DNA from: Dermatophagoides farinae
Taxonomy: Eukaryota > Arthropoda > Arachnida > Sarcoptiformes > Pyroglyphidae
Direction: 5' to 3'
Assembly: GCF_024713945.1 (NCBI RefSeq)
Contig: NC_134677.1
Span: 4,591,001 to 4,655,000 of the forward strand
Length of the DNA: 64,000 bases
The notes under the pieces were generated by a model. The model saw only the letters and a program-made list of their open reading frames with translations. It ran no database searches and was not told where the DNA came from. A program made the translations under genes and the position numbers. Position 1 is the first letter of the stretch, and the number at the start of each line of letters is the position of its first letter. This document shows, piece after piece, positions 1 through 14,800 of the stretch.

Positions 1-3000
1 TCACTCTGTCATGGATGTCTATTCAAAATTGAATTCATTGAAATTTATGAAATGGAAAGATATTTGCATTTTGGCAAATTATTAAGATTTTTGTTCTTTC
101 TTTATCTCAAACGAAAAAAATTCTTGCTCTTATGACACATATAATTGGTAATATTTTTATAGTAATCGTTTAAGAATCCGATAAATGTCTGTATGTTTGT
201 TTGTTTACAATGGTTTTCAATTTGAACATATACTTTTTTCAATTTATTTGAATGACGATGATGATCATTGAAATGAATCATTGAGTTTAGTTTAGTTGAA
301 TGTATCAGGCCAATCGTAATGTTTGAGATAATTCATGATTGTTCATTCATCATTTTAACAGGCTTCATGTGTAGTGCTTAATTTTTTTTTCTCTTCTCCA
401 TCTTTCGGGTGGATATTTTTGTGTAGAGATAACACATTGCTTATTCTGATCTCATGCAGTGTATGTTTGTGTGTGTGTGTGCATCCAATGATGATAGTTT
501 GTGATGGTTGGGGCAATGCCATTGATTTAAACCGATGATGATGATGACCGAACAACCACTATCACGTAAATTGTATTTATTATCAATGATAATCTTTAGT
601 AAACATTTAACTTTGTTTGCAAACATTATGGTTTCCGTTTCGAATTACTTTTCAACGATGACGATGAAGAGTAGTGGTAATAAGTAATCTCCTATTTTTT
701 TACACATCTAATGTAATCTTTCAATGAGTCTGACCTGACCGGATCGGATCATTGCTTTTAAAAATAATTATTATACGATCGAGTAAAGTTCGTGACACCT
801 AACCTGAATCGTGAATGAATTGGTTTGATTTGGTGATGATTCGATATGATTTGATATGACCAAATTAAATGATTATGAACAAATTAAACATTGGTGATGT
901 TGTAGTGGTTGTTCATTATAGACTATTACCTATTAATAGATGATGCATTTCTATTCTTGATTGTTGTTGTTGTTGTTGTTATTTTTTCTGTTGATAAATT
1001 CGAATTTTAATGTGAAATGCATTCAAATTGATTGATGTTTCATCTTGTTTGGTTGTATGCCTTTCCATTGTAATACATTTCAAATCAGAAAATGATGGAC
1101 AAAGTAGAGAGGGAAAAATTGTAGCAAATTTTATGATGCCCGATTTATATTTGTTTTTTTTTTTGCAAATTCGGTCAACAATCACAAAATCATTGGCCGA
1201 ATGGAATAAATGCAAACGACGAGACAATTACTTCTCTTTTTTTGATGAAGGTTTTTTTTCTGGTATTTTTTTTATGATCAACAAGAACAACAACAACAAA
1301 AAACACAACGACCAAATCAATATCTTTATCATCATCATCATCATCGGTATCAATAACATCATCTAAACAACAACAAAAAACACTAACAAACTATATTACA
1401 TGATGATCATTCTGGGCTGTGGCAATTAAATTTTAGAAAAATTTATCACTCATTTTGTTATAAAGAATTTATTTAACAAGAAAATTTAATTGGCCCCTAC
1501 GTTTATGTATGTGATCAGATTGTATTGTGTGCAGATTTGCTTACTTTATCGTGGTCAATGTCCTTTTTGGTCATTGTTAAACATTGTCATATCATTATCG
1601 TTATTGGCATAAAAAAATCATTTCCTCTAAAAAAAGAAAGACTATCAAAATCAGAATAATAATAATGATGATGATGATGAAGATAATAATAACCATAAAT
1701 AATTCACCTCTGTCCTGTCTGTTTTATTTTTCTATTAGAACAAGAAACCATGATATTTGAAAATTGATAATAAAGATATTGACCATAATGGTAATTTGAA
1801 TATTCCTTATCATCGAGTTAAAAGACAGAAATTAGCATATAAAGAATATTTTATTTTTCTTATGTTGTATTTTTCAAGTTTACTGTTTTTTTTAATCATT
1901 TAGAAATTTTCCTTAATTATACAAATGTTATAGTGAAAAAAAAGATTAAAATATAAATACAAAAACTATGGTATTAAACTACGATTCTATTCATTTAGTA
2001 ATCATTGCCATTTGGTTTAAATATCTGTGAATATTAATATAGAATTTGAATGATTGAGAATGACAATAATACTTAAAAAAACCAGAAACCGTAGGAAAAT
2101 TTATGAATGGCATTTATAAAATATTGAATATTTAGTTTCGGATAAAAAGGCAGGTAATGTTTTTTTTTATGGGTGACGCCAATTTATCGTCACTATTATT
2201 GATTTGAAATGAATTTGTTTTTATTTTACTTTTTTTCTTCAATGATAGAAATTGTCGGTCGGCCAAGAAAAGACAACCGATAATAATATGTGTGGCTATG
2301 TGATGATGGTTTACAGGTAAAAAACGAAGCGAGAGAGAGAGAGAAAGAAAAAAAATGTTTCCTTTATTTTTTCTACTGTTGGTGTTGCTGATCTAGACAG
2401 ACAATTTAATGATTGACTTGTGTTTGTGTATGTGGTTATGGTTATTGTGTCGACACAACCATCATGATGATGATGATAAAGGTGAACACTATTGGTTAAC
2501 TAAAATTTAGTTTCTGCATATATAATCATGATATTCAGTTTAAGATCAAAAATATCGGATTTTGAAAATGAAAATCAACATCATTCATTCATTCTTACTT
2601 ACAACACACAAATCTTGGACCCATTCATTAAAATTTATTTGCCTCAATTTTTTTTGTACTTCATTCATTCTATTTGAATTCATTACAGATCGATCAATGA
2701 CGATTGTTTTCCATTGATTTGATTCGACATGTATTACATTTAATAGTGTCAAAATGAAATGACGAACCAGATAATTTTGTTCTTTATGTCTGACATCATG
2801 TAGAAAAGAATATTCATTTCAATCGAACAAGTTGATTCGTATTGTCATTACTAATAATGTCATTGATTGTCAATTTTAAAGTACAACATTCCATAAATAT
2901 CAATGAGAATTCTTTAGAAAAATAATTCAATGAAAATTATCGTATAAAAAAACAAAAAAAAATTGCACATGTCGCTTGGATTACTTTTGATGACAATGTT

Positions 3001-4961
3001 GCTTGATTTGAATGTCCATGTCGACGACAAGTTGTATATGTTACCGGTGTGTGGTTTTATCACCATATGAATGATAATGTTGAAGATGATCAAATCTTTT
3101 TCAATGGTATTTAAGTGTAAATTCACATTCCAAAATGAAAAAAAAACATTTCATTGACAAGATTTCGACATGAAATAAACATCTTGTCTACAAAGACATA
3201 CAAACACACAAACAAACACGGGATAGAATCGAGAGAGAGAGAGAGAAGATAAACTATCATTCATTCATTCATTTAGTAGAATGAATGAATCCACACCTTA
3301 AAATTTTTTTCTCTCTTTTTTTTGGTTAGATAATTGAAGTTTTTTATCTGAATAAAAAAAAATAAAATAAATGAATGAAAATCTTTCTTCTCTCTTTTTT
3401 TTGTGGTGTATACGAATAATACGAGTGTGTATGTTGTTTGTGTACATAATGATAATGATGATAATAATTTGGTTTTCTTTTTTGGTCATATAAAACTTGA
3501 ATGATGATGATGATGATGATAATGGCGACATATAACAACTTTTTTTAACCATTTGATTTTTCTGGATTTAGATAAATTTGCACCTCTCTCTTTCTCTTTC
3601 TTTCTTGCATGATGATCATCAATTTCATAGCCAAAATGATATTGCACATGAAAGTATAGAAAAAAAGCCTGATATACCTAATCGACAAATTACCAATGAC
3701 TGAATTTTAGTAATTTCATTTTTTTTGGTAGAGACAAAAAACAAATATCATCATTGAATGAATTTAATAATCAAAACAACATACGACCATCATCATTAAG
3801 GCATTGATGATCATCATACTTTGCGTGTAGAAAAAAAAATTTTTTTGAAGAGAAAATACTCGACAACCTAGATGGCCTGAACTGATTTTGACAAATCGAT
3901 TCTGGCTGACTTGTGTGTGTTTGTTTGTGAAATAAAAAAAAATGAATCAAGTAACTTTTGATCATACTATACATTTACAAATTTTGCTTCAGTAAAAAAA
4001 AATTTGCATCATTTTTTCTACTCTTATTTGTTTGTGATTCAATTTCATGCTGAATTCGAATGAAATTCGGATCAATTTTTCTTTCTTACTTACCGCACAC
4101 ATACATAAACATTGTAAGATTTGAATAGATTCATATAAAATTGTTACCAGTAATTTATCACTTTTATAACAAAAAAAAAAAAAAAATAGTGCAAAATGAA
4201 AATATCATTGATCTTTGTTTGGTCATTTGATGAGGTAAGATTCTTTGCTGTCTTTAAATCACACAAATATGCCATTAGATTTAGTGATTTGGGCCACACC
4301 GATTTTAACATTCTTATGACCGAAATTGTAGTGATATAAATTATCCACAAATATACTATGAAAAATATATGGGCCGGGTCCAAGATGTATAGTTTTTCTG
4401 TTTGATTTTTTTTTATTCAAACATTTTTTTTGTAGTGATAAATACGATTTTATATTCGATTTTTTTCCCTATTTTTCGGTTTTGATTTGCCAATAATTTA
4501 TTGGTTTGTATTCCAATGGAATGGCCAAAAAAAAATGGTGATGATGAAGACAACCAAAATTAACAAACAAACAAACACACATGAACAACAACAACAACAA
4601 CAACAACTCATTAATCTTGATGAAGATCTTAATTTGACTGGCTTCAGATCTCTTATTCATTCATTCATTCATTCATACGACAGGTAAACAAATAAAAAAA
4701 AAATCCTGATGATCCAATTTGTCTTCAAACTTTTGTTTCAAGCTATTATATAAAGCATGGATGATGATAATTTTCTGGCTATGAATTGAATGAAATATTG
4801 TTAGTTGTTTCTTCTTGTTTCAACCAAACCAATTTTGTTGTATTGTTGTTTTAGCATGGATTTTTTTCGTTCTTATCTTATCATTATATTTTCATGCGTA
4901 AAAAATAATGGAAAACGAAAAAAAAACACAAATTTTTCAGACCAATTTTTCATTTATTCAT

Positions 4962-4983
4962 CACACACACACACACACACACA
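4962..4983. repeat. (CA)n microsatellite
   Basis: About eleven uninterrupted CA units, one of many short CA/TG arrays in the window. Confidence 0.95.
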
Positions 4984-7631
4984 TACACAATGACAAAACT
5001 AAAAATGTAAAAGGTACAATGATGAAAAAAAAAACAAAAAAAATAACAAGAAAAAACAAACGGATTTTCTGATTCTTGAAAGATAAAAAGATCATGACCA
5101 TGTTTGATGATGATGATGATGATCACTAAACCATGACGACAAACGAACATCAAAAAAAGAAAAAAAATCAAAACCCCAAAAAAAACGAATTATTTGAAAC
5201 AAACATGAACAACGAAGAACAGAAATTTGAATGATAATTATTAGAAAAAAAATGTTGGCGCTGCTGTTGAACAGCAACTTAAATGTTTTTTATCCATAAA
5301 ATATATTCAAAATATATCCGGTCATAAATTATCGGAAGCAATAACAGCAACGAAAAAAAAAAACAACAACAGACCAACTACATGCGTAAAGTCGTTGTCG
5401 ATGTTTATCTGGATGATGAGAAACCTAATATTACCTCTTTGCTGTCTATAGATTCAACAACTTACAAGCTAAACTGAATAATAATATGAGTTTTATCAAA
5501 TGACAACGATGATCATCATATTATTAAAAAAAACACTGAAGTGTATAGAGTAATTATTCAATTAAAATTCTATCTAGATGCCTAATGTTTTACTGGATTA
5601 AATATAATAGTAGTAGTAGTAGTAGTAAAGTGTTATTTCTGGATTTTAGCTAGATTCAATAATACAATGTTGTTGTCATTTCATCATGTTTGATTATATT
5701 GAATCACGCATTACAGGTAATATAATTGCATGTGTGTAAAGATATATGTAAAGTTGGCTATATTAAAGTGACATCTATTGCATCATTCATCATTATTGGG
5801 CATTTGATTTTTTGTTTCTTTAAATTTGGAAAGAAAAATTTTGAATTAATGAAAAACGATCCCCTATACATCAAAGTGATGTTCATCATTATTATTGACG
5901 AAAACTAAATCTTGAATTCAATGACAAGCAAGCAAGTGAAAAAAATGATAGGCAAAAAAATTTATTTTTTTTTGAAAATTTTACAAAACAAAAAAAAACA
6001 ATGATGATTATCAGAACTATAGCAATGTTATAGTATCATCAAATTGGTCGTGATCCGAATATTAATTTTTTTTTATTATTATTATTTCTGCATTTGTTAC
6101 TGCCTTCCTTCACTTTTTTTTATGCATGTGCATATATATGATGCTCTTTCTCTTTTTTTTTCTTTTCATTCTGATTTGATGTTTTTTGATGTGTTTGACA
6201 TGCATATGAACATATTAAAAAAAAAACATAGACAAAAACATAAAGAAAACGATGGTGATCATGATTTTTTATTTTAGAGTTTACTATTCACTAGTCTCAT
6301 CATGATTTCATAGATATTAGTCATTCATGTATGTTAGTTTTGAATAGCCACGAAAAAAAAACAAATTTATCACGCCCAAAACATAAATTATTGTTCAAAA
6401 TATGTATATCGAATCAAACAAATAAATGACAATAAAAATTCACAAATTCACATACACCATATAGATTATTAGTGACTTCAATTTTCGACATCATTGTACT
6501 TGATCTTGTTTTTGTTGTTTGTCTAATGGTTGTATTTTTCACAATATATAGTGGTTATTTTGTTTTTATCTTTTGCTTTTTTTTTGCTAAATCAATAATA
6601 TTCATTAGTGTGTAGAATTTTTCATAAGAATTTTTTTTTCTGTTGACAAAAATTCTAAAAGTTTTTTTTTCTTGAATTCTGTTGTAAGGGTAAATTTATG
6701 AATATTCTAAAAAGCTATATGTTGAATAATTAGTAATGAGAAAAATGTTGCAAAATATTAATCGTTTTGTCATTGTATCTAGTATTTTTTTTTCTCTCTG
6801 AATTGGGCAAAACTTTTTCCCATGTGTCTGTTTGGTTTTTTATAAAAACAAATGATTAATTATTGAAAAAAACAACTTTTGACAAAGAGTCTGAAAAACT
6901 GAATTCAAGTCGAATCAAAGTTTTGTTTTCTTGAATCTATAGTGCACCAACAATTTATACAAAAACCAAATTGTTGTTGAAAAATATTATTCTGTCAATA
7001 ACCATTCTCAAGAACTTTGGCTCAAGATTGCTGACATTGTCAACTTTTTTTCAAATCGATTTTTCTCTTTTTTTTCTTGTTGATGATTTCACTGGAATCG
7101 ATTTTTGTTTGTTTCAAGTTACTGGTTTTTAAGTTTTCAAAGCACCTGTCCTATTAATGTAGGTGAATATAATATGGGATCTTTATTTTTTTTGTATTAC
7201 TTCATTAATCATTATGAATTCAATAATTGATTGATAAATCCATCAAAGGTCGAACGGTTATCCGTACGCGTGTATATGAATGTATTTGCTCTTTATTTGT
7301 TACATAATGATCAATTTGACGAATATGTTTGTTCTAAAATAAAGAGAATATAACATTAACAGATAGAATCAAAGAAAAAAACACACACACAATTATGATG
7401 ATAATGGAAATAATTAGTGATCTAAACCAAATGAATAATATCATTAGTGAACAATAATAAAAATCAAACAACATGATGATAATGATGATTGTTATTATTG
7501 TGCTAAACCATGGACCCAAAATTGGCTGAATGTAATCGTCATCATCATAATTTGATGATGGGCACAAATACATTTGGTAAGAAAGAATTCCTAGTTTTAG
7601 ATTTATTTATTTATTTTTTTTTGAAATATCA

Positions 7632-7653
7632 CCATCATCATCATCATCATCAT
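7632..7653. repeat. (CAT)n microsatellite
   Basis: About seven CAT units in a short open frame that would encode a histidine run. I regard the frame as a by-product of the repeat, not a gene. Confidence 0.9.
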
Positions 7654-10600
7654 CTGAATGATTGTCATGACAATTGTATTATGATTGGTGGCCAGAAAAT
7701 GAATTGTATGCATGCACATGGCCAAAAATTAGGAAAAAAAATCATTAGGTAAAATTACCTCAGGTACAGTATGATGATGAAAAAAAAAATTTTCTTCCGA
7801 TTGTTTCATTTACAATGACGTTTTTTTTCTGCATACACATGTTACAATCATCATTAACGAATCTATAGATATAATGTTGTTGTTTATCCATTAGAAGAAC
7901 AGAAAAAAAACTATTTTGCTCGATAAATCGAACCAAAATAACAAATGCAATATTATTTTTCAATTGATCACAATCATTGATCATGAAACCACTCTATAAA
8001 TAGATAGTTCGACACAATTTTCTTTGAAAAAATAATGAAGTAATTTCGATTCATCACACACACACACACACGCACAATTCATTTATTCAATAGTTTTTTC
8101 TTTTCATTTCATATTTATATATTGAATTGAATTATATTTATTGATCAATTTTATGTTTGGTATCCATAATCGATTTTTGATCGATTAGATTGTATTGTTG
8201 TTCATCGTATCTAAATCTATACTAACATTGTTAGGATTTAAACCTATCCGTGATTGGATTCGATCTTTTTTTCCGTTTTTTTTGTTTCATTAAGATTGAT
8301 GAGAATAAAAAAAAACATTTCCACTCATAATCAAAATATATGCATCTTGGTTATTAATCATATATGTTGAATATTTTTTTTATACAAATGAATTGCAGGT
8401 TTTTGAAAAGCTTCAGAATTTATTTATTTTTTATTTTGTAACCAAGAGTAAAATATTGAGTTTAATTTTTTTTAATTTTATTGAGAATTGTGTGAGTGTG
8501 TACAAGTTTATATTATACAATCACTTACATAATCATCATTTCTGGTATATAAAAAAACAAACAAATTTCGAAAAAAATAATAAGGAAAACAACAGAACAA
8601 AAAAAAACATATATGTGCATGATGATAACCATTTAATTAAGCATCAAAACTCGCGTGCACATTACAATATATAATGTATAGAGATGTGAATGAATGAATA
8701 AATTGTAAATGGAAATGAGATAACGTGATAATTTCATAGTACAAAAAAAAACAAAGATAAAAACCGCTAATGATAATTATACATACGAATAGAAAAACTA
8801 CAACACACAAACTGCAATAGTACAATCATTTCGAAATAGGCGTTTTGTTTATCCATTCATTCATTTATTCATAACATTTACAAATGAATCGACAATTTTA
8901 ATCTACTAAGAACAGAGTACTTTTCCACTAAAAAAAAAAAAAAAATTTCGAAAAAATGAAATAATAGCCTATAGGTACAGTAATTGATAATTGAAATAGT
9001 ATCCGTATTTCCTTTACTGTATAGCAATATTGCCCATCGATCAAATAAATTCATTCGTAGTTTCTTGTCAACAACACCATCCATACCGGCTTATACTATT
9101 GCCAAGGATTAACGTAATAATGTTTGAATGTTATGTTTCTCCAATTACCAGGCCGAACGAATGTCTAAAATATCCATTTCATGTAAATATTTGCTTTTCT
9201 TTAACGAAAAAAAAATTCTTTATAAAATGAATGAACTAAAATAATTTTTCAACTTGAATTTTCTATGCTCAAGTTTTTAAACAAAAAAAAAAAAAATTTC
9301 TTTTGCTCCGACAGTCACACACACGCACACAACATGATGATGATGTTGATGTTCATCATGAAATTGATTATATCGACTCTTGACAAACTGGCCAAATTGC
9401 CGTCACATTTGCTTAACATATATTATATATACCAAAGGCAAACACGCAGAAGTATATAAATATATGAGGGATAAAAAATAATATCCATCATTGAAAAAAA
9501 AAAAAATTTGAAACGGCATCATTCATCAACATCATTATGAAACCCAATAAATCATTTCAACATCATTTTTTTCTGGTAGATGATGATGAGTGAAAAATGA
9601 AAAAACCGTTATCATCATCATTGAAAGTTGTAACCAAGTCCAAGGAAAAACATTGGCAGAAAAAAAAAGTTTTTTCATTTTACTTTGTCAAATTCAAATG
9701 AAATAGAAAAAAATCCATTATTAATATATCCAATGATCTGTTTTTGCATGTGTGTGTGCGACTGTCTTAGTGTAACTATTTGCCTGGTAATACAAATAAT
9801 GTCAGAAAAAATTGATGATTCTTAAACACTGATAAATACAAAAAGATTTTTTCATTTATAATCGGTGTATACGAGATACATTTTCTATCAAATCTTTTGA
9901 AATGTCTAAAAATTCTGCTTTGTCACGTGTGTTTGCTTTAATTTTTTTTTTTGGTTTTGAATTCAATTTATTTAAATTTAACACATTAATTCTTTTGTCA
10001 TTTTCAACCATTCCATTTTCATCATCCGATAAATGAGTGATGTATATGGTTAACATACATTTCTGTATGACTATCAATTTGAAAGAAAAACTATCTTTAT
10101 ACACACTTTTTTTAGCTGTTGTTTCTAATAATGATGATAGCTATGACAATCAAAAAGACTATGGATGGTTGTATCCCAAACAAAAAGTTGTAATGATACT
10201 TTCAATGAATATTTTTTGTTTTTCATACTTGATTCTTGTTTTCTTTCCATTTCATTTCATATTTTTAGTCTATGTTCTGCATAATCGATTTCAATCATCA
10301 TCATCATCATCATAAGGAATAATTGATGATATGACATAAACCAGTCGATAAAAGTGAATAAAATGACAATCAAAATATTTTTGAAAAGAATAACAATAAT
10401 ATAATGATGAGAATGTTGAAACCAATGACATGGTTTGTAGATTTTTTCATTGCATGGCTGTCCATAAATTCATGTTTTTTCTTTTCTCCTTTGTCTGTAA
10501 TGATTGTTCTGATAAAGCTAATTTTTTTTTGAACTCATGAAAAATCTTATTAATGTTATATATGTTTGTTAATGTTTCTAATCGATCCACACAGAATTTG

Positions 10601-11475
10601 AAATCCAGACAAGTCAAATGTAATGCAATTTTTATATGCATTATATGGTTTGTTGGTTAATGATAAATTGGTCGATTCTAACTTTTACATATAAATGTAA
10701 CAATGATGACGATATTTTTTTTATTCCCTCTTTCTTTTCCTGAAAAAAATGGTCGATCAAGTCGATCGAATCTAATGTAACAAAGTATTTCAAATAATTT
10801 GTGTTTCCTTTATGGATTTCCAGATGTGGTGGTACACACACACACACACACACGAAACCATAAGAGAAAGACAGTGAGTATGAAAAATTCAAAGTAATTA
10901 ATCAATTATTAATTGATGTATAATTAGGTTTTCGTGATAAATTTTTATATTCGAGTTTTTTTTCTCTGGTTGTCTAGTGTGAGAAATTAAAGATTCTTCC
11001 AGGGCAAATATATTGTTCTAAATAAATAGGATCGATGATTTCAAATGTAGACCTTTGGAAAAAATTTTTTTTTTTTTGTTGTTCCAAAACACAATCCACA
11101 TACAAACAATAATAAATTGATTTTGTTGTAAACAACACAAACAAACACAATGACAATGGCCAAAACAAAATGCTGGTTTTTTATTTTGAATCTGGTTTCT
11201 TTTCAATGGTTCTCATTGATATTATGGATAACATGAATGACTCACCCAAACAACAAATGAAAAAAAAGAGAAGAATTTCTGGTTCAACAAAAAAAATTTC
11301 ATAATATTTTTCTGTTATAGATTTATGTTTCAAGTATGGAATATTATTTTGGATTATAAATGTAACAATAATTAGGTTTAATAAGATTCATTATTAACAT
11401 CCAATAGAGTATGGTGTTTCAAAATAGCTAATATAGCTCATTTGGGAACCATTTTTTTTGTATGTCTGGTTGTTT

Positions 11476-11515
11476 GATGATGATGATGATGATGATTATT
11501 ATTATTATTATTATT
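11476..11515. repeat. (GAT)n to (ATT)n compound microsatellite
   Basis: About seven GAT units pass directly into about seven ATT units. The two motifs differ by one base per unit, which suggests one array diverged from the other. Confidence 0.9.
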
Positions 11516-11815
11516 GTTACCATTATGAACAATGTATGGATGTTGTATATATGTAATGGCAATGAACAAGCATGTATTTGTTCATTTCGGGCTGTTCAAT
11601 ACTATTACGATCGAATGTTTTTCCTAAATAGACAAACAACACGCATATTTTGATATGATGATTTATATGGGCCAAATAATTTACAATTTTCCATTGTAAA
11701 AATCATTTGACATTTGATCGAGTTTTTTTTTTGTTGTTGATCACAAGATAGAAATTGAACGAAAAAAAAACAATTGCCTGTTAATCGTTTAAGTGACAAT
11801 TCATTTCAATCTATA

Positions 11816-11843
11816 GTTGTTGTTGTTGTTGTTGTTGTTGTTT
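11816..11843. repeat. (TTG)n microsatellite
   Basis: About nine uninterrupted TTG units. Confidence 0.95.
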
Positions 11844-14800
11844 GGTAAAAACAAAGTTTCTAAAATCTAGTTCTTTTTATTTTCATTTTAAAATATAAAA
11901 TCACATTTTGATTTCGTGCGCCTATTAAATTTTTGTTAAATGTTTTTCTTTCTGTTATTGTTGCACCAGCAGTTTGTGTTTCATTACATTCCTCAAATGA
12001 AATGAACGTTTTATCATGTAATGAGAAAAAAAAGAGAGAAAGAAACCAACGTGATCTTTTTAGAATGAAAATGGCTGCCATATTAGGTTTATTGAGTTTC
12101 ATAATAATAAGTGAAATGGATGATATTTTTCTTTTTGAAAGACCTTATGATAGACCTGACAAATGTCATTTAATTTTGAGCTATACTTGATATTAGTAAA
12201 CGTGAAAAAAAATCTAACAACAAAAGACTCGAATGCCAAGAACTTGGATCAAAAACAAATTCTCTATTGTTGATTACATTCTCTTGGGTTTGCACAGTAA
12301 AATCAAAAAAAAAAGACCTAATACTCTTGATGATGATAACATGAATCACATAAAAATATCATAAGATCATTCAGGATATAAAATCAGAGATTTGTTGTTG
12401 ACAGGCTTGTCTTGTCTAGTTGTCGTTGTTGTTGTTTTGTTTTCACTGTAACCATGTTCCAAATCCTTTGTATGTACGATATTTATATTCTATTTTCAGT
12501 TGTTCAAAAAATTCGTATATTTTTCAATGATAAATAAAATATTGTAAATCTCATACTCGTGTGTTGATTACAAGCTCAAAGATTAGCATTTCAATTGAAT
12601 TTTTTTTTTTAGTTCGCTTGCAACAAAAAATATTGCCGACAATGATATAGAACAGAAAAAAAATGTGAAAAAGCTTATGTAGATTTGTTCTGTATGTTGT
12701 TTGATGTTTCAAAAACGTATGACAACAAAAAAGAAAATCTTTGTAATCAGAATTTCATTCTTTTTTTTATGGTAGAGCATGTATTTTTTTAGTACATATT
12801 GTACAAATTTTTATGTTTGTAAATCAAATGAATATTTTGTTTGTTGGCCTGGCGCAACTTGGATTCAAATTTTTTTTCTTTTACTATACCCAAACATATC
12901 AATACGTTAGACAGGCAAAGTTTGATTAATTTTTTGGCACTAACAAATTTATTATTATTCACTTGCTTATTTTTGTTGTGTATATATACAGTATCATCGA
13001 AATAAGCATCATGATGATGATGATGATGATCAAAGCTATTAACTTTTCGATATTGACTTTTCGATATGATCGGTAATACTAATAATAATACACGCTTTCA
13101 TTAACTATAGCTTCCATCATAATCTACAATTTTCAAAATGCCCAAGAGAATTTCTCAATGTTGAAAAGACCGAAGGAAAAAAAGGGAGAAAAAAAATAGA
13201 AACGTCAGACTCGTCGCTTGGCTTATTATTATTATTATTATTATTAGGTGAAGGAATGAAATGATGGCAGCAGATTTTTCGATTTAGTAATCATTCCTAG
13301 ATATATATAATACAATCAATATTATGCCGAAAATATCTATTGGCCACATTGAATGTGGTGGACACTAATCATCATACTCATCATCAAGAGTGGTGCCAAT
13401 GGTAATAAATATTTATCAACACCCTTCCCCCCACTCAATTTTATTATATGATGATGCCAAAACCAGATCAATATTCTGATGTATCTATATTTTTTTTTTT
13501 TTTTTTTTGACTCCGGAGAATTGAAATGTAATGACGAATGTCTCAACATAGTTCTATCTGTATATAGATTTTTTTTCACACTAAACCAATTCTCATTTAT
13601 ACAATGGTAGAATTGAATTTAGTATATATTTATAACTGATCATTCTAACCAAACATAGTGTATATCCGCGTTCGGTAATTTTTTCTTTTATCGAAACTTG
13701 TACAGAACACAATAAAATTCTCGCTTACACTTGTATGTATTTGTCGTTGGTGTTTCGATAAAAGCAACAAAATTTTAGTCAAAAGAATGAATTAACTTGC
13801 AAGAAAAAGTATTATATTTTTTTGGAACATACATACACACACGTATTGGACAGATAGAGATAAGCGTCTTTGTTGTTGTTGTTGTTGTTGTCCTTGTTAT
13901 ACAAGTTTTGTATATATGGCAATATGCTTCACTGGTTAGTGATCAACAACATTAATAGAATATTCTCTCAATAATGGAATGATAAATCCCTGTTTTTTCG
14001 CCATCAAAGTATTTCCTACAGATTACATTTAACAAGCAAAGAAACAAACTTTGATTTTAGCTTGAATATCTGTAGCAATTTGTCCATTTTTTTCATGAAA
14101 AGTTATTTTATCAACTTGTATACGATACTAAGCTATAAAATTGAATGAAAATAAAATAATAACTCTCATCATTACCATGACTTAATAATGTTGTCAATAA
14201 TTTATATTTTAATCTATTTTGATTAGATTCTTGAATGTTGTTGTTTAGTTGTCATCATTAGCTAGTTCTTATGGGTATTTATGTGAGAAAATATTTATCT
14301 AGAATTATAAATTGAAAAGAATCAATATTGATTTGATTTCTTTAGTTTATTATTACGTATCAAGAATTATTGTCAGTAAAGGCCCAATACATTGGTCGGT
14401 TTGTTCATTCTGATTGTATGTTGTGTGTTTGTGTGTTGACATTGATATATCGATGGACATCGACGATAGGATTTTCATTTAAACCAACCGATTTTGCAAA
14501 AATGGACAGAATATATAGAATATTGTGCACAACAAATATTATGGTCTATTTGCTGCTACTGCTGCTGCTGATGTTATTCTCCAAATATATCCTTTTCAAG
14601 TGTTTGTCTAGTTATTAATCATTGTGTGTATGTGTGATACTCTAATGAGTCGTAAATAGCTATTCTGCGTTAATAGATTACTTGTACATTGAAGGAGAAT
14701 TTCATTTTAGATACTTCTTTTGGTCAATGTGATTGACTTGTGAACTGTGTGCGTTAGGGTTTCAAAATACACAAACAAACAAACAAACACACACACACAC

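Larger units (their letters stand above)
1..10000. other. AT-rich noncoding DNA with simple repeats, first part
   Basis: No reading frame here has a recognisable domain or coding-like composition; the open frames are short and made mostly of low-complexity residues. The main simple repeats are a (TTG)n array at 961-980, (CAT)n at 1328-1345, (GA)n at 2331-2344 and 3231-3246, (ATG)n at 3503-3520, (CAA)n at 4584-4607, (ATTC)n at 4654-4676, (CA)n at 4962-4983, (ATG)n at 5105-5123, (TAG)n at 5608-5627, (CAT)n at 7632-7653 and (CA)n at 8055-8070. It could be intergenic DNA or the interior of a long intron; the sequence alone does not decide. Confidence 0.75.

Noticed and set aside
5382-5480. 31-codon coding-looking frame starting MRKVVVDVYL
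   Set aside because: It is too short, has no family resemblance and no flanking splice signals that I can defend.
7510-7752. Histidine-rich frame
   Set aside because: The histidines come from a (CAT)n microsatellite; there is no metal-binding domain architecture.
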